From NCBI GenBank assembly GCA_947502975.1, contig CANNBV010000004.1, forward strand, positions 1 to 64,000: DNA of 64,000 bases, read 5' to 3'. Below, piece by piece: positions 27,508 to 34,644 of the stretch. Position 1 is the stretch's first letter, and every line of letters begins with the position of its first letter. The translations under genes and the position numbers were made by a program. The stretch comes from an uncultured Flavobacteriaceae bacterium. Lineage in GTDB: Bacteria > Bacteroidota > Bacteroidia > Flavobacteriales > Flavobacteriaceae. The notes under the pieces were generated by a model. That model saw nothing but the letters and a program-made list of their open reading frames with translations, had not been told where the DNA came from and did not search any database.

Positions 27508-30500
27508 ATGAAAAGCATATATAAATTTAAATACATCTCTTTATTATTAGTGTTATTTGTAGCACTTTGCGGATATGCACAATGTAACATTACTGTTAAT
27601 GGACCAGGTCAAAATGGAACCTATCAATTTATTGGAGATTCTAATGGTACTTTAAATATATCTTATACACGTACCAATTGTTCGTCTTCAAGTTTAACAT
27701 TCAGCAGTTTACCAGATTGGATAACAAGTGTTACAGATACAGGCACTCATATTAGTATTAATTATTTGGCCAACCCAGAGTATACTAATAGATTATGGGG
27801 TATCTATGTATATTATCAAGGTAATACGGTCGAACTTTTAGCCTTAGAACAATGCAATGAGTTATGGTATTTAGACACAGACGGTGATGGTTATGGAGAC
27901 GCTAATGGGCCAGCTGTATCAGGGAGTTGTAGCGATCCTTTTGGGGGTGGTCTTGGTGTACAAAATAATCTAGATTATTGCGATAATGATGCAAATAGTA
28001 TCTGCCCAGAATTAAACCCTAATCCAGACCCTAACAGAAATTGGATTACATCTAAGACTTACGATATTAATGGCACCTTAAAATCAAGTTCTAAAGCTTA
28101 TTTTGATGATTTGGGGAAACCTATTCAAACCCAGACTTTAGATGTGAAAAATAACCGTACATGGGCTACTGGCACATTACATGATTCACAAGGGAGGCCT
28201 GCATTAAATAGTCTATCAGCTCCAATTGATGAAAATAATGGTGCTTTTACCTATAAACATCAGTTTATACAAGATGAAGGCAATAACACATATCTTTCTA
28301 GTGATTTTGAAAACGATCCAGAAAACCCCTCGAAAGTAGGAACGCAACCTAGTACATTAGGTCATTATTACAGCACCAATAATGTTGACGATCCTAGTGC
28401 AACTAGTGGAGACTCAAGATACAAAGGCAATGATTATCAGGATGTGACCAGTTATCCTTTTTCAAGAACAATTTACAGTGATTTAAACCCTGGAGCTGCA
28501 TTAAAAGTTATTGGTGGTAATAAAACTGATACCGATAACGATGGTGATGTTGATGACAACGATACCTGGATACAGAGCTATACCTTTAGCATGCCAGCAG
28601 GAGACGAACTCTCTTTTGAAGGCGCTTTTAATGATGCTAGTTATAAAACCAGCGATGGTAGTAGAAAAATTATAAAAACGGTAAGCAGGGATGTGCATGG
28701 TAATGAAGTAGTGGCATTTTCAGATACAGATGGAAAAGCATTAGCTGTAGCTCGTGTAGGAGGTGCTGTAACAAGAAATACTACTGTTACTATTGGAGAA
28801 CAAGGTTTTGTAGATGTTCATGTACCTGATGGTACTACAGGCTTCACTATTAATGGACAATCTGGAATTACTACAGAAGTCTATGATTTAATCACAGAAC
28901 AAATTGTAGCAGGAGCAACTACAGGTTTACCCAAAGGGTTCTACAGGATATCCATAACCAATCTAGAAAGTTACAACCCAGATACAAATCCTGTAACCAT
29001 TACCTATACGGAAAACTATTACGACTATAGTCTAAATGAATATGATGAAGCTGGCCGTTTGATAGCAAGCTACCAACCCTTACAACATTTAAAATCTGAG
29101 TTTGAATATAATGCATTAGGCCAATTAACCTATACCAAAAGCCCAGACGAAGGTGAGGCATGGTTTTTATACAGAGAAGATGAACAAATACGGTTTTCTC
29201 AAAATTCTAAACAGACAATTGCTGGTGAGTTCTCCTATACGAATTATGATGATTTAGGTAGACCTGCAGAAAGTGGTGTCGCTGTAGGAACATTTTCAGG
29301 ATTAAATCCAGATCTAGCTACATTTTCTTTTTCAAGTAAAAGTGAGCAACAATTTACAACCTATGACGAGCTAGAGAATACTGATATTACTCTATTATCT
29401 GGAGTACCCGGAGATTATGATACCCCAACATTTTTAGCAAGCAATGTAGCTAAAACGCATAATGATAATACCACAACCTATTATAGTTATGATGTTTATG
29501 GTCGCGTAAAGTGGGTTGTGCAGGATATAGCAGGTCTTGGTATAAAAACCATAGACTACAAATACGACCAAATCACAGGAGCAGTCTTGGAAATTGATTA
29601 TCAAAAAAATGTTACGGACGAACGTTTTATACACCGATATACCTACGACACACAAGACGATAGTTTGGTAAAAGTAGAAACATCCACCACTGGAAACACA
29701 AACGATTTTACTACACAAGCCGAGTACAAATACTATGAAACAGGAGCTTTAAAACGTGTAGAGTTAGCACCACATCCAAGTACAGGAACTCCTTTACAAG
29801 GTCTTGATTATGTCTATAATTTAAATGGGCAATTAAAAGCCATAAACCATCCTAGCTTAACTGCTGCCAATGACCCAGGGGGTGATTCTAATGATTTGTT
29901 TGGAATGCATATCGATTATCATGAAAATGATTATGCGCGATTAAGCGGCATAAATGCACCAAACTATGGAAAAGCACAGTATAATGGTAATATTAAAGGT
30001 ATCCGTTGGAATAACAAACAACTAGAAAACACAGCAAGAACCTATAGCTATTACTACAATAAAAATAATTGGTTAGAAAATGCCATTTATGGGCAATATA
30101 ATGATGAATCTGGAGATGGCTCAACACCAAGTATTATAGATAGTGAGGTACATGAGGATACAGATAAAGCCTTTAAAGCCACAAAAAGTATCACCTTCAG
30201 ACCAGGGTTTCATGCCAAACCAGGTACAGGTGATGAAGTGACGGCCAACATCGTAACTGGTGTAGCCAGTAAATTTCAAAAAGAGGAATATAATGTATTT
30301 GATATTACCTATGATCCTAACGGAAATATAAGAACACTAAATAGGAATAAAAATGGTACAGCTGGGACAAATGCGATGGATAAATTAAATTATAATTACT
30401 ATACAGACAAGCCAAACCAATTGGCAAAAGTAGAAGATTTTGAAGGAGAAAAGCTAGCAGGTAAAGACATAGGCAACCAGACAGCAACAGAAAACTATAT

Positions 30501-31848
30501 ATATAACGAAATAGGGCAGCTTATAGAGAATAAAGAAGAAAATATTACCTATATTTACAATACCAGTGGATTAGTTACTGAAGTAAAAAAAGATAATTAT
30601 ACACGGGTAAAGTTCTTTTACAATGATAAAGGTCATCGCGTAAAAAAAGAAGCTTATATCGCAGGAACTCCAACACTAGATTATACAGAGCATTATGTAC
30701 GTGATGCCGCAGGAACAGCTTTGGTCATTTACAGAAATGGAAATCCTGAAGAATACACTATTTATGGAGTCAGCCGTTTAGGAGTATACAAACCCAATAC
30801 AGGCAGTAGTGGAGGCAACAGCGTTTACCAAATAACCGACCATTTAGGGAATGTAAGAGCGGTAGCACAATGGAATGGCACAAATGCAGAAGCTATTGTC
30901 GCTACAGATTACTATCCCTTTGGGATGCCGATGCCGAATAGAGATGATGGGGCGGGTGTTAATGGGTACCGTTACAAATACCAAGGACAGGAAGTTGACC
31001 CTGAAACTGGAAAGGAAGCTTTTGAGTTAAGGCTTTGGGATAGTAGGATTGGCAGGTGGTTGACTACTGATCCTTATGGACAGCACAGTTCACCTTATTT
31101 GGGGATGGGAAATAATCCTACTAGTAGAATAGACCAAGATGGAGGTATTGATGAACCAATTAAGTTTACACTAGATGATAATGAATCCTCTTCATTTGAG
31201 CCATTAAATTCTTTTAAGAATACTGATTGGTATGAAAAATTAGATGAAAATGGAAATCCAACAGGAGTGTTTGCTTGGTTTGATGGAGATTATGATATTC
31301 AAGGGTATAGGCATCTGGGATATAATACAACTGTGAATAGTCGTGATATTAATGGTAATAGGACACTAATCAAATTCGATGGAGATACTAAATCATCTTA
31401 TCTCTATAATAGTGAAACAGCTGAATATGACTTTTTGAATAACTATAATTATATAGATTCATCAGCGTTAGTTATACCTATGTTATATGACTGGTATAAT
31501 TCTGGCAAAATAGTAGGAGATCAGTTTGGAGGAGCTTTTATTAATGGTTTTCAGGGAGTTGGGATATTGATTTATGAAGGAATAGCAAATGGAAGAGATT
31601 TAGGTGGATATAATGCTGCCGATTTAGGTTATGAACCTTTAATAGACATGGAAACCACTACTCTTAGTAATAACGGGCAATCCATAATTGTAAATTTGCA
31701 TGGAAATGGGACGGAAGCATTTATTAAGACTTATACTAGAAGTTTATTGAGATTATTACCTTTCCAAGCTAATTTAAGCAAGAATCCAATAGTTGATAAA
31801 ATAATATCATCACAAATGAGATCTAGAGCAAGGAAGGTACTTGAGTAA
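27508..31848 (+). CDS. RHS/YD-repeat protein with core domain and variable C-terminal (polymorphic-toxin-like) tail
   Basis: This 1446-aa protein has a signal peptide (1-25, ending GYAQ) and a BACON-like beta domain (about 30-125). A calcium-type motif, DTDGDGYGD, follows, then a DUF6443-like segment (NWITSKTYDINGTLKSSSKA onward) and YD repeats (EYDEAGRLIASY, EYNALGQLTYTK). The RHS core spans about 1110-1212: DHLGNVRAV, DYYPFGMPMP, YRYKYQGQE, ELRLWDSRIGRWLTTDP, MGNNPTSRIDQDGG. The final 234 residues after DQDGG match nothing I recognise. In RHS proteins this position holds the interchangeable toxin. A small membrane protein and a lipoprotein gene follow, suitable as immunity genes. The toxin activity cannot be named. 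Confidence 0.9.
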   Translation: MKSIYKFKYISLLLVLFVALCGYAQCNITVNGPGQNGTYQFIGDSNGTLNISYTRTNCSSSSLTFSSLPDWITSVTDTGTHISINYLANPEYTNRLWGIYVYYQGNTVELLALEQCNELWYLDTDGDGYGDANGPAVSGSCSDPFGGGLGVQNNLDYCDNDANSICPELNPNPDPNRNWITSKTYDINGTLKSSSKAYFDDLGKPIQTQTLDVKNNRTWATGTLHDSQGRPALNSLSAPIDENNGAFTYKHQFIQDEGNNTYLSSDFENDPENPSKVGTQPSTLGHYYSTNNVDDPSATSGDSRYKGNDYQDVTSYPFSRTIYSDLNPGAALKVIGGNKTDTDNDGDVDDNDTWIQSYTFSMPAGDELSFEGAFNDASYKTSDGSRKIIKTVSRDVHGNEVVAFSDTDGKALAVARVGGAVTRNTTVTIGEQGFVDVHVPDGTTGFTINGQSGITTEVYDLITEQIVAGATTGLPKGFYRISITNLESYNPDTNPVTITYTENYYDYSLNEYDEAGRLIASYQPLQHLKSEFEYNALGQLTYTKSPDEGEAWFLYREDEQIRFSQNSKQTIAGEFSYTNYDDLGRPAESGVAVGTFSGLNPDLATFSFSSKSEQQFTTYDELENTDITLLSGVPGDYDTPTFLASNVAKTHNDNTTTYYSYDVYGRVKWVVQDIAGLGIKTIDYKYDQITGAVLEIDYQKNVTDERFIHRYTYDTQDDSLVKVETSTTGNTNDFTTQAEYKYYETGALKRVELAPHPSTGTPLQGLDYVYNLNGQLKAINHPSLTAANDPGGDSNDLFGMHIDYHENDYARLSGINAPNYGKAQYNGNIKGIRWNNKQLENTARTYSYYYNKNNWLENAIYGQYNDESGDGSTPSIIDSEVHEDTDKAFKATKSITFRPGFHAKPGTGDEVTANIVTGVASKFQKEEYNVFDITYDPNGNIRTLNRNKNGTAGTNAMDKLNYNYYTDKPNQLAKVEDFEGEKLAGKDIGNQTATENYIYNEIGQLIENKEENITYIYNTSGLVTEVKKDNYTRVKFFYNDKGHRVKKEAYIAGTPTLDYTEHYVRDAAGTALVIYRNGNPEEYTIYGVSRLGVYKPNTGSSGGNSVYQITDHLGNVRAVAQWNGTNAEAIVATDYYPFGMPMPNRDDGAGVNGYRYKYQGQEVDPETGKEAFELRLWDSRIGRWLTTDPYGQHSSPYLGMGNNPTSRIDQDGGIDEPIKFTLDDNESSSFEPLNSFKNTDWYEKLDENGNPTGVFAWFDGDYDIQGYRHLGYNTTVNSRDINGNRTLIKFDGDTKSSYLYNSETAEYDFLNNYNYIDSSALVIPMLYDWYNSGKIVGDQFGGAFINGFQGVGILIYEGIANGRDLGGYNAADLGYEPLIDMETTTLSNNGQSIIVNLHGNGTEAFIKTYTRSLLRLLPFQANLSKNPIVDKIISSQMRSRARKVLE

Positions 31849-31857
31849 AATTAGATT

Positions 31858-32034
31858 ATGATAGATGTAATTTTTGAATATATAGGAGAATTGTTATTCC
31901 AATATATTGGACAATCTATTAGATGGTTATTTTTTTTGGGAAGAAGAGATTTTAATCATTTACGTGATAGTCATTATAATTATATTTTAAGTATTTTATT
32001 TTATTTAATGCTAGGTTCTTTTTTGGTTAATTGA
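31858..32034 (+). CDS. Small membrane protein, candidate immunity protein
   Basis: This 58-codon open frame starts with ATG 9 bp after the RHS stop and ends TGA. It encodes two hydrophobic stretches (about 3-27 and 42-57) separated by a basic hinge, LGRRDFNHLRDSHY. The position directly behind a toxin-type RHS tail, close spacing, and a two-helix membrane topology fit an immunity protein. No family is recognised and it could be spurious, but the frame is uninterrupted and the codon use is like the neighbours. Confidence 0.5.
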   Translation: MIDVIFEYIGELLFQYIGQSIRWLFFLGRRDFNHLRDSHYNYILSILFYLMLGSFLVN

Positions 32035-32081
32035 ATCTATAAAAATCATATTAGTATTGTTTGTTTTAAGATTAAAAAAGA

Positions 32082-32534
32082 ATGAAAAATAATAAAATTG
32101 AAATCATTATTTGTGTATTGTTTGCTTTGTTTTTTTTTAATTCATGTATTTCAAGTATGCAAAAAAATGAGGTTATTACAAATCAATTAAAATTTAAAAA
32201 TAAATCTAAAACACCTTTAATCAAAAATTGTAAAAACGACCAAACAGAAGCATGTTTACTTAATACCATTAATAATATGATATTACTTGAAGTAAAGCAA
32301 AGAAATCTGATTTTGAAAAATGACACTTTAAAAATAGGTATTCGTATCAATAAGAATGGAACTACTTCTATTTTAGAAAATGAAACAAATAATAGTAGTC
32401 TGAAAAAAGTAACTTCAGATGTTTTAAGTTCTATTGATATTATCGAGCCTGCTTATTTTAAAAGTCAAAATAGTTATCAAGCTGTTTCATATTTTTGGGA
32501 TATATTTATCGAAAATAATGAAATAATTGAGTAA
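32082..32534 (+). CDS. Lipoprotein of unknown function, candidate immunity protein
   Basis: This 150-aa protein has a lipoprotein signal ending FFFNSC (Cys22). The mature part has a small alpha-beta region (about 80-135, LKIGIRINKNGTTSILENET then SSLKKVTSDVLSSIDIIEPA) that loosely resembles the C-terminal domain of TonB-like proteins. It has only two mature cysteines (CKNDQTEACLL). It lies 47 bp after the small membrane protein and is followed by an inverted repeat and a terminator, so it ends the RHS operon. An envelope-located immunity protein or an accessory lipoprotein are the main options. Confidence 0.6.
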   Translation: MKNNKIEIIICVLFALFFFNSCISSMQKNEVITNQLKFKNKSKTPLIKNCKNDQTEACLLNTINNMILLEVKQRNLILKNDTLKIGIRINKNGTTSILENETNNSSLKKVTSDVLSSIDIIEPAYFKSQNSYQAVSYFWDIFIENNEIIE

Positions 32535-32597
32535 CTAGTTTGTAAACCTCGCTGGCGCTAGTTTGTAACTAGTGCCAAATATGAGTAAGCTAATCAC

Positions 32598-32634
32598 AAA
32601 AGCTACATTTTAGAGATAAGGTGTAGCTTTTTTT
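32598..32634 (+). terminator. Terminator of the tail-fibre/RHS operon
   Basis: AAAAGCTACA (32598-32607) pairs perfectly with TGTAGCTTTT (32622-32631), followed by further T. It lies 64 bp after the last gene of the operon. Confidence 0.85.
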
Positions 32635-32768
32635 AATGTGATATCAATATAAAGCTATAAACTTCGGAGAGCTCAATACTAATTCATACAGAACAACAAG
32701 CAATATCAATGTTATTTCGCGGCAAAACAATAGTTTTTCTAACACGAAATTATCACAATTTAACATTT

Positions 32769-32794
32769 AACCTTACTTTTTCTAAGGTTTAACC
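32769..32794 (+). promoter_or_regulatory. Truncated fourth operator, interrupted by the transposase element
   Basis: AACCTTAC (32769-32776), 5 bp, CTAAGGTT (32782-32789), 1 bp, then only AACC before CCCCGCTGCC of the mobile element. The intact paralogue at 33827 has the same first two half-sites, including the C in CTAAGGTT, and a complete third one. No -7 box remains at the expected distance, so this promoter is probably dead. Confidence 0.75.
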
Positions 32795-32802
32795 CCCCGC
32801 TG

Positions 32803-32823
32803 CCGCACGATTGTATCGTGTGG
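32803..32823. repeat. REP hairpin 1 (left end)
   Basis: CCGCACGA and TCGTGTGG pair around a 5-nt loop with one G-T mismatch, followed by TAG. It is part of the left inverted end of the transposase element. Confidence 0.7.
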
Positions 32824-32853
32824 TAGAACTAATAAGGAAAATATTTAGATTCA

Positions 32854-32875
32854 CCACACGAAAGGATTCGTGCGG
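32854..32875. repeat. REP hairpin 2
   Basis: CCACACGAA and TTCGTGCGG pair around AGGA, with one mismatch, followed by TAGC. It is nearly identical to the hairpin at 33521-33540, on the other side of the transposase gene. Confidence 0.75.
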
Positions 32876-32901
32876 TAGCATCGCGTTACAAATAACAAGA
32901 C

Positions 32902-32934
32902 AAAAGCTAGCTCTAATTTAGGCTAGCTTTTTTT
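32902..32934 (+). terminator. Terminator/hairpin immediately before the transposase start
   Basis: AAAAGCTAGC (32902-32911) pairs perfectly with GCTAGCTTTT (32922-32931), followed by T. It ends 11 bp before the transposase start codon, so it should block read-through into that gene from upstream. Confidence 0.75.
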
Positions 32935-32945
32935 ATATTTAAAGC

Positions 32946-33509
32946 ATGAGTAGGAATTATAAATTTCGAAATCCCAAGGGGCTATATTTTGTAAGTTTTG
33001 CGGTAATAGGTTGGTTAGACGTTTTTACACGCAATGCATACAAAAATATTTTATTAGATAGTTTGTCGTTTTGTCAACAAAATAAGGGTATGGAAATTAT
33101 TGCTTGGTGTATAATGACTAATCATGTTCATTTAGTATTTAGAAGTATAAATGGAGAAAAACCAGAACTGATATTGGGTGACTTTAAGCGTTTTACAAGT
33201 AAGGCAATTGTTACGGCTATAAAAGATAATGTTCAGGAAAGTAGAAAAGACTTTTTGTTAAGTGAATTTGAAAAAGCTGGTAAAAAGTCATCAAATGTAA
33301 AGAAGTATCAATTTTGGAGACATGATAACAAACCTATTGAATTATGGAGCAATAAGGTTATCAAAGAAAAGATAAATTACATTCATCAAAACCCCGTAGA
33401 GGCTGGATTGGTATTTAGGCCTGAAGATTATGTTTATAGTAGTGCAGTGGATTATTCTGGAGAAAAAGGCTTAGTAGAAAATATTGTCGTATTTAAAACT
33501 TATGATTAA
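32946..33509 (+). CDS. REP-associated tyrosine transposase (Y1/HUH family)
   Basis: This 187-aa protein belongs to the IS200-like HUH transposase superfamily. The metal-binding HUH motif reads WCIMTNHVHLVF (residues about 54-65). The catalytic tyrosine lies in the helix INYIHQNPVEAGLV (Tyr near 144). The C-terminal EDYVYSSAVDY is typical of the RAYT branch. Such proteins cut and join single-stranded DNA at REP hairpins. The flanking REP hairpins and inverted ends match this. The length is normal and no frameshift is seen, so it may still be active. It separates the RHS operon from the second right-arm operon. Confidence 0.92.
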   Translation: MSRNYKFRNPKGLYFVSFAVIGWLDVFTRNAYKNILLDSLSFCQQNKGMEIIAWCIMTNHVHLVFRSINGEKPELILGDFKRFTSKAIVTAIKDNVQESRKDFLLSEFEKAGKKSSNVKKYQFWRHDNKPIELWSNKVIKEKINYIHQNPVEAGLVFRPEDYVYSSAVDYSGEKGLVENIVVFKTYD

Positions 33510-33520
33510 TACTATTTCAT

Positions 33521-33540
33521 CACACGAAAGGATTCGTGCG
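33521..33540. repeat. REP hairpin 3 (right end)
   Basis: CACACGAA and TTCGTGCG pair around AGGA, followed by ATAGCGGGG. It forms the right inverted end of the transposase element, 11 bp after the transposase stop. Confidence 0.75.
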
Positions 33541-33550
33541 ATAGCGGGGC

Positions 33551-33631
33551 TTATTTGATGTTTCAATATTAGATAATCCAGTAGTTAATGTACATAGTGA
33601 CACCGCATTTTGGAAAAGTATAGTTTGGTGA
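33551..33631 (+). pseudogene. Possible 3' remnant of a lost gene
   Basis: One frame reads LFDVSILDNPVVNVHSDTAF then WKSIVW and a stop, 26 codons with no start. It is followed 12 bp later by the same REP-like palindrome and terminator module that follows the lipoprotein gene at 32534. This suggests it is the tail of a gene that once stood before that module, for example a former toxin or immunity gene. The stretch is short and could be chance. The rest of the 389 bp between 33510 and 33898 holds the repeat module and promoter listed separately. Confidence 0.3.
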
Positions 33632-33643
33632 TTTTATACCCAT

Positions 33644-33852
33644 GCTGGCGCTAGTTTGTAACTAGTGCCAAATATGAGTAAGCTAATCACAAAAGCTACA
33701 TTTTAGAGATAAGGTGTAGCTTTTTTTAAATGTGATATCAATATGAAGTTACAAACTGCGGAGAACTCATTTATTTAGTCTCAATCTTCAACTATTTTTA
33801 AATAAAATTAACACAATGTAATGATCAACCTTACTTTTTCTAAGGTTTAACC
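33644..33852. repeat. Duplicated intergenic module, copy 2
   Basis: This is the second copy of the module at 32551-32794: palindrome at 33647-33669, terminator, a divergent AT-rich middle, then an intact operator. The order implies that one intergenic region was duplicated, with a gene between the copies later replaced by the transposase element, or that two homologous junctions were brought together. Confidence 0.8.
33691..33727 (+). terminator. Terminator upstream of the second right-arm operon
   Basis: AAAAGCTACA (33691-33700) pairs perfectly with TGTAGCTTTT (33715-33724), followed by further T. It insulates the operator/promoter at 33827 from transposase transcription. Confidence 0.85.
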
Positions 33853-33885
33853 TTACTTTTTATCCAGAAAGCCAAAGTATCTTTA
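33827..33885 (+). promoter_or_regulatory. Operator and promoter of the second right-arm operon
   Basis: AACCTTAC (33827-33834), 5 bp, CTAAGGTT (33840-33847), 1 bp, AACCTTAC (33849-33856), 21 bp, TATCTTTA (33878-33885). The spacing is identical to the divergent pair at 19.3-19.5 kb. Transcription would begin near 33889-33891, which favours the ATG at 33908 over the one at 33899 as start of the first gene. Confidence 0.8.
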
Positions 33886-33907
33886 TTCATAAATTTTTAT
33901 GATAACT

Positions 33908-34642
33908 ATGCTTAAATATATTTTGGGGTTTTGCAGTGTAATATGCCTCTTTACAAGCTGTAAAACAGTCAATATTACTAAGGTTTCGCACCAACCAACA
34001 ACGCAGCAAATTTCGTTAGGCACCATAGGCTTGGCAAAAGATTTTATTTTGCAATCTGCATACAATAATGCTGCCATACCCAACTACAGCAAACCTATAA
34101 AGTTAGCACTTACGGTTGAGTATTTTAACAAACAATCTTACAAGTTTTTTGAAAAAGCTAAAGCATTACAATCGGCCAACATAGCGATTCATTATGTCGA
34201 TTCTGTGGAAAAAAAGCCAAAATATATCAAGTTGCAAATTGCCGATAAAGTAGCGCTTATAGACGCTTTAAATAATACAGATAACACTACAGTAAAAAAC
34301 TATTTAAAACATAATGTATCAGCAAACGTATTAACTGAGATTTCAATGGCTCTAAATTCAGATGATTTTAAGGCAGTTATCAATTCAGACGCTATTTTTT
34401 TAGTTGAGAAAACGCCAAAAACCTATGTATTGCAGCTCTATAAAAATGGTGCAAAAACAGAAACATTACATTTTAATCAAGGCGTAGTTTTTGCATACAA
34501 AGGCTCCAATTGTTGTTGGAAAGAGAACAAAAGGCATCGCATAGATATTACAGATATAGTCACACAATTTAACAATTGCCCCAATAAAACATACAGGTCT
34601 GCACATCGCGCTGAGAAAAAAATCACCTCATTAAATTATTAG
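33908..34642 (+). CDS. Lipoprotein of unknown function heading the second right-arm operon
   Basis: This is a 244-aa lipoprotein with signal ending CLFTSC (Cys18). An ATG three codons earlier (33899) is possible, but it would leave only about 10 nt of leader behind the mapped -7 box. The mature protein has no domain I know: a beta-rich N-terminal half, a helical middle, and a basic C-terminus with a CC pair (GSNCCWKENKRHR) and a further Cys. It opens the operon that carries the tail-fibre-like proteins and the GspC-K-pseudopilin-F genes, so a structural or anchoring role is plausible. Confidence is high that it is a gene and low on function. Confidence 0.75.
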   Translation: MLKYILGFCSVICLFTSCKTVNITKVSHQPTTQQISLGTIGLAKDFILQSAYNNAAIPNYSKPIKLALTVEYFNKQSYKFFEKAKALQSANIAIHYVDSVEKKPKYIKLQIADKVALIDALNNTDNTTVKNYLKHNVSANVLTEISMALNSDDFKAVINSDAIFLVEKTPKTYVLQLYKNGAKTETLHFNQGVVFAYKGSNCCWKENKRHRIDITDIVTQFNNCPNKTYRSAHRAEKKITSLNY

Positions 34643-34644
34643 AT

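Larger units (their letters stand above)
32551..32794. repeat. Duplicated intergenic module, copy 1 (REP-like palindrome, terminator, operator)
   Basis: From 32551 the sequence matches 33644 onward over about 130 bp almost base for base, including the palindrome GGCGCTAGTT-TGT-AACTAGTGCC (32554-32576) and the terminator. A divergent middle follows, and then both copies carry the AACCTTAC-N5-CTAAGGTT operator. Copy 1 ends inside the third half-site where the transposase element begins. This module plus the element fills the 411 bp between the lipoprotein and transposase genes. Confidence 0.8.
32795..33549 (+). mobile_element. REP-associated tyrosine transposase (RAYT) element with inverted ends
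   Basis: The left end reads CCCCGCTGCCGCACGA (from 32795). The right end, in reverse complement, reads CCCCGCTATCGCACGAA (up to 33549), so the termini are inverted repeats differing at two bases. Each end is part of a REP hairpin. One transposase gene and a terminator lie inside. I see no target-site duplication, as expected for Y1 single-strand transposition. The element cuts the third half-site of an operator copy. Confidence 0.7.
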
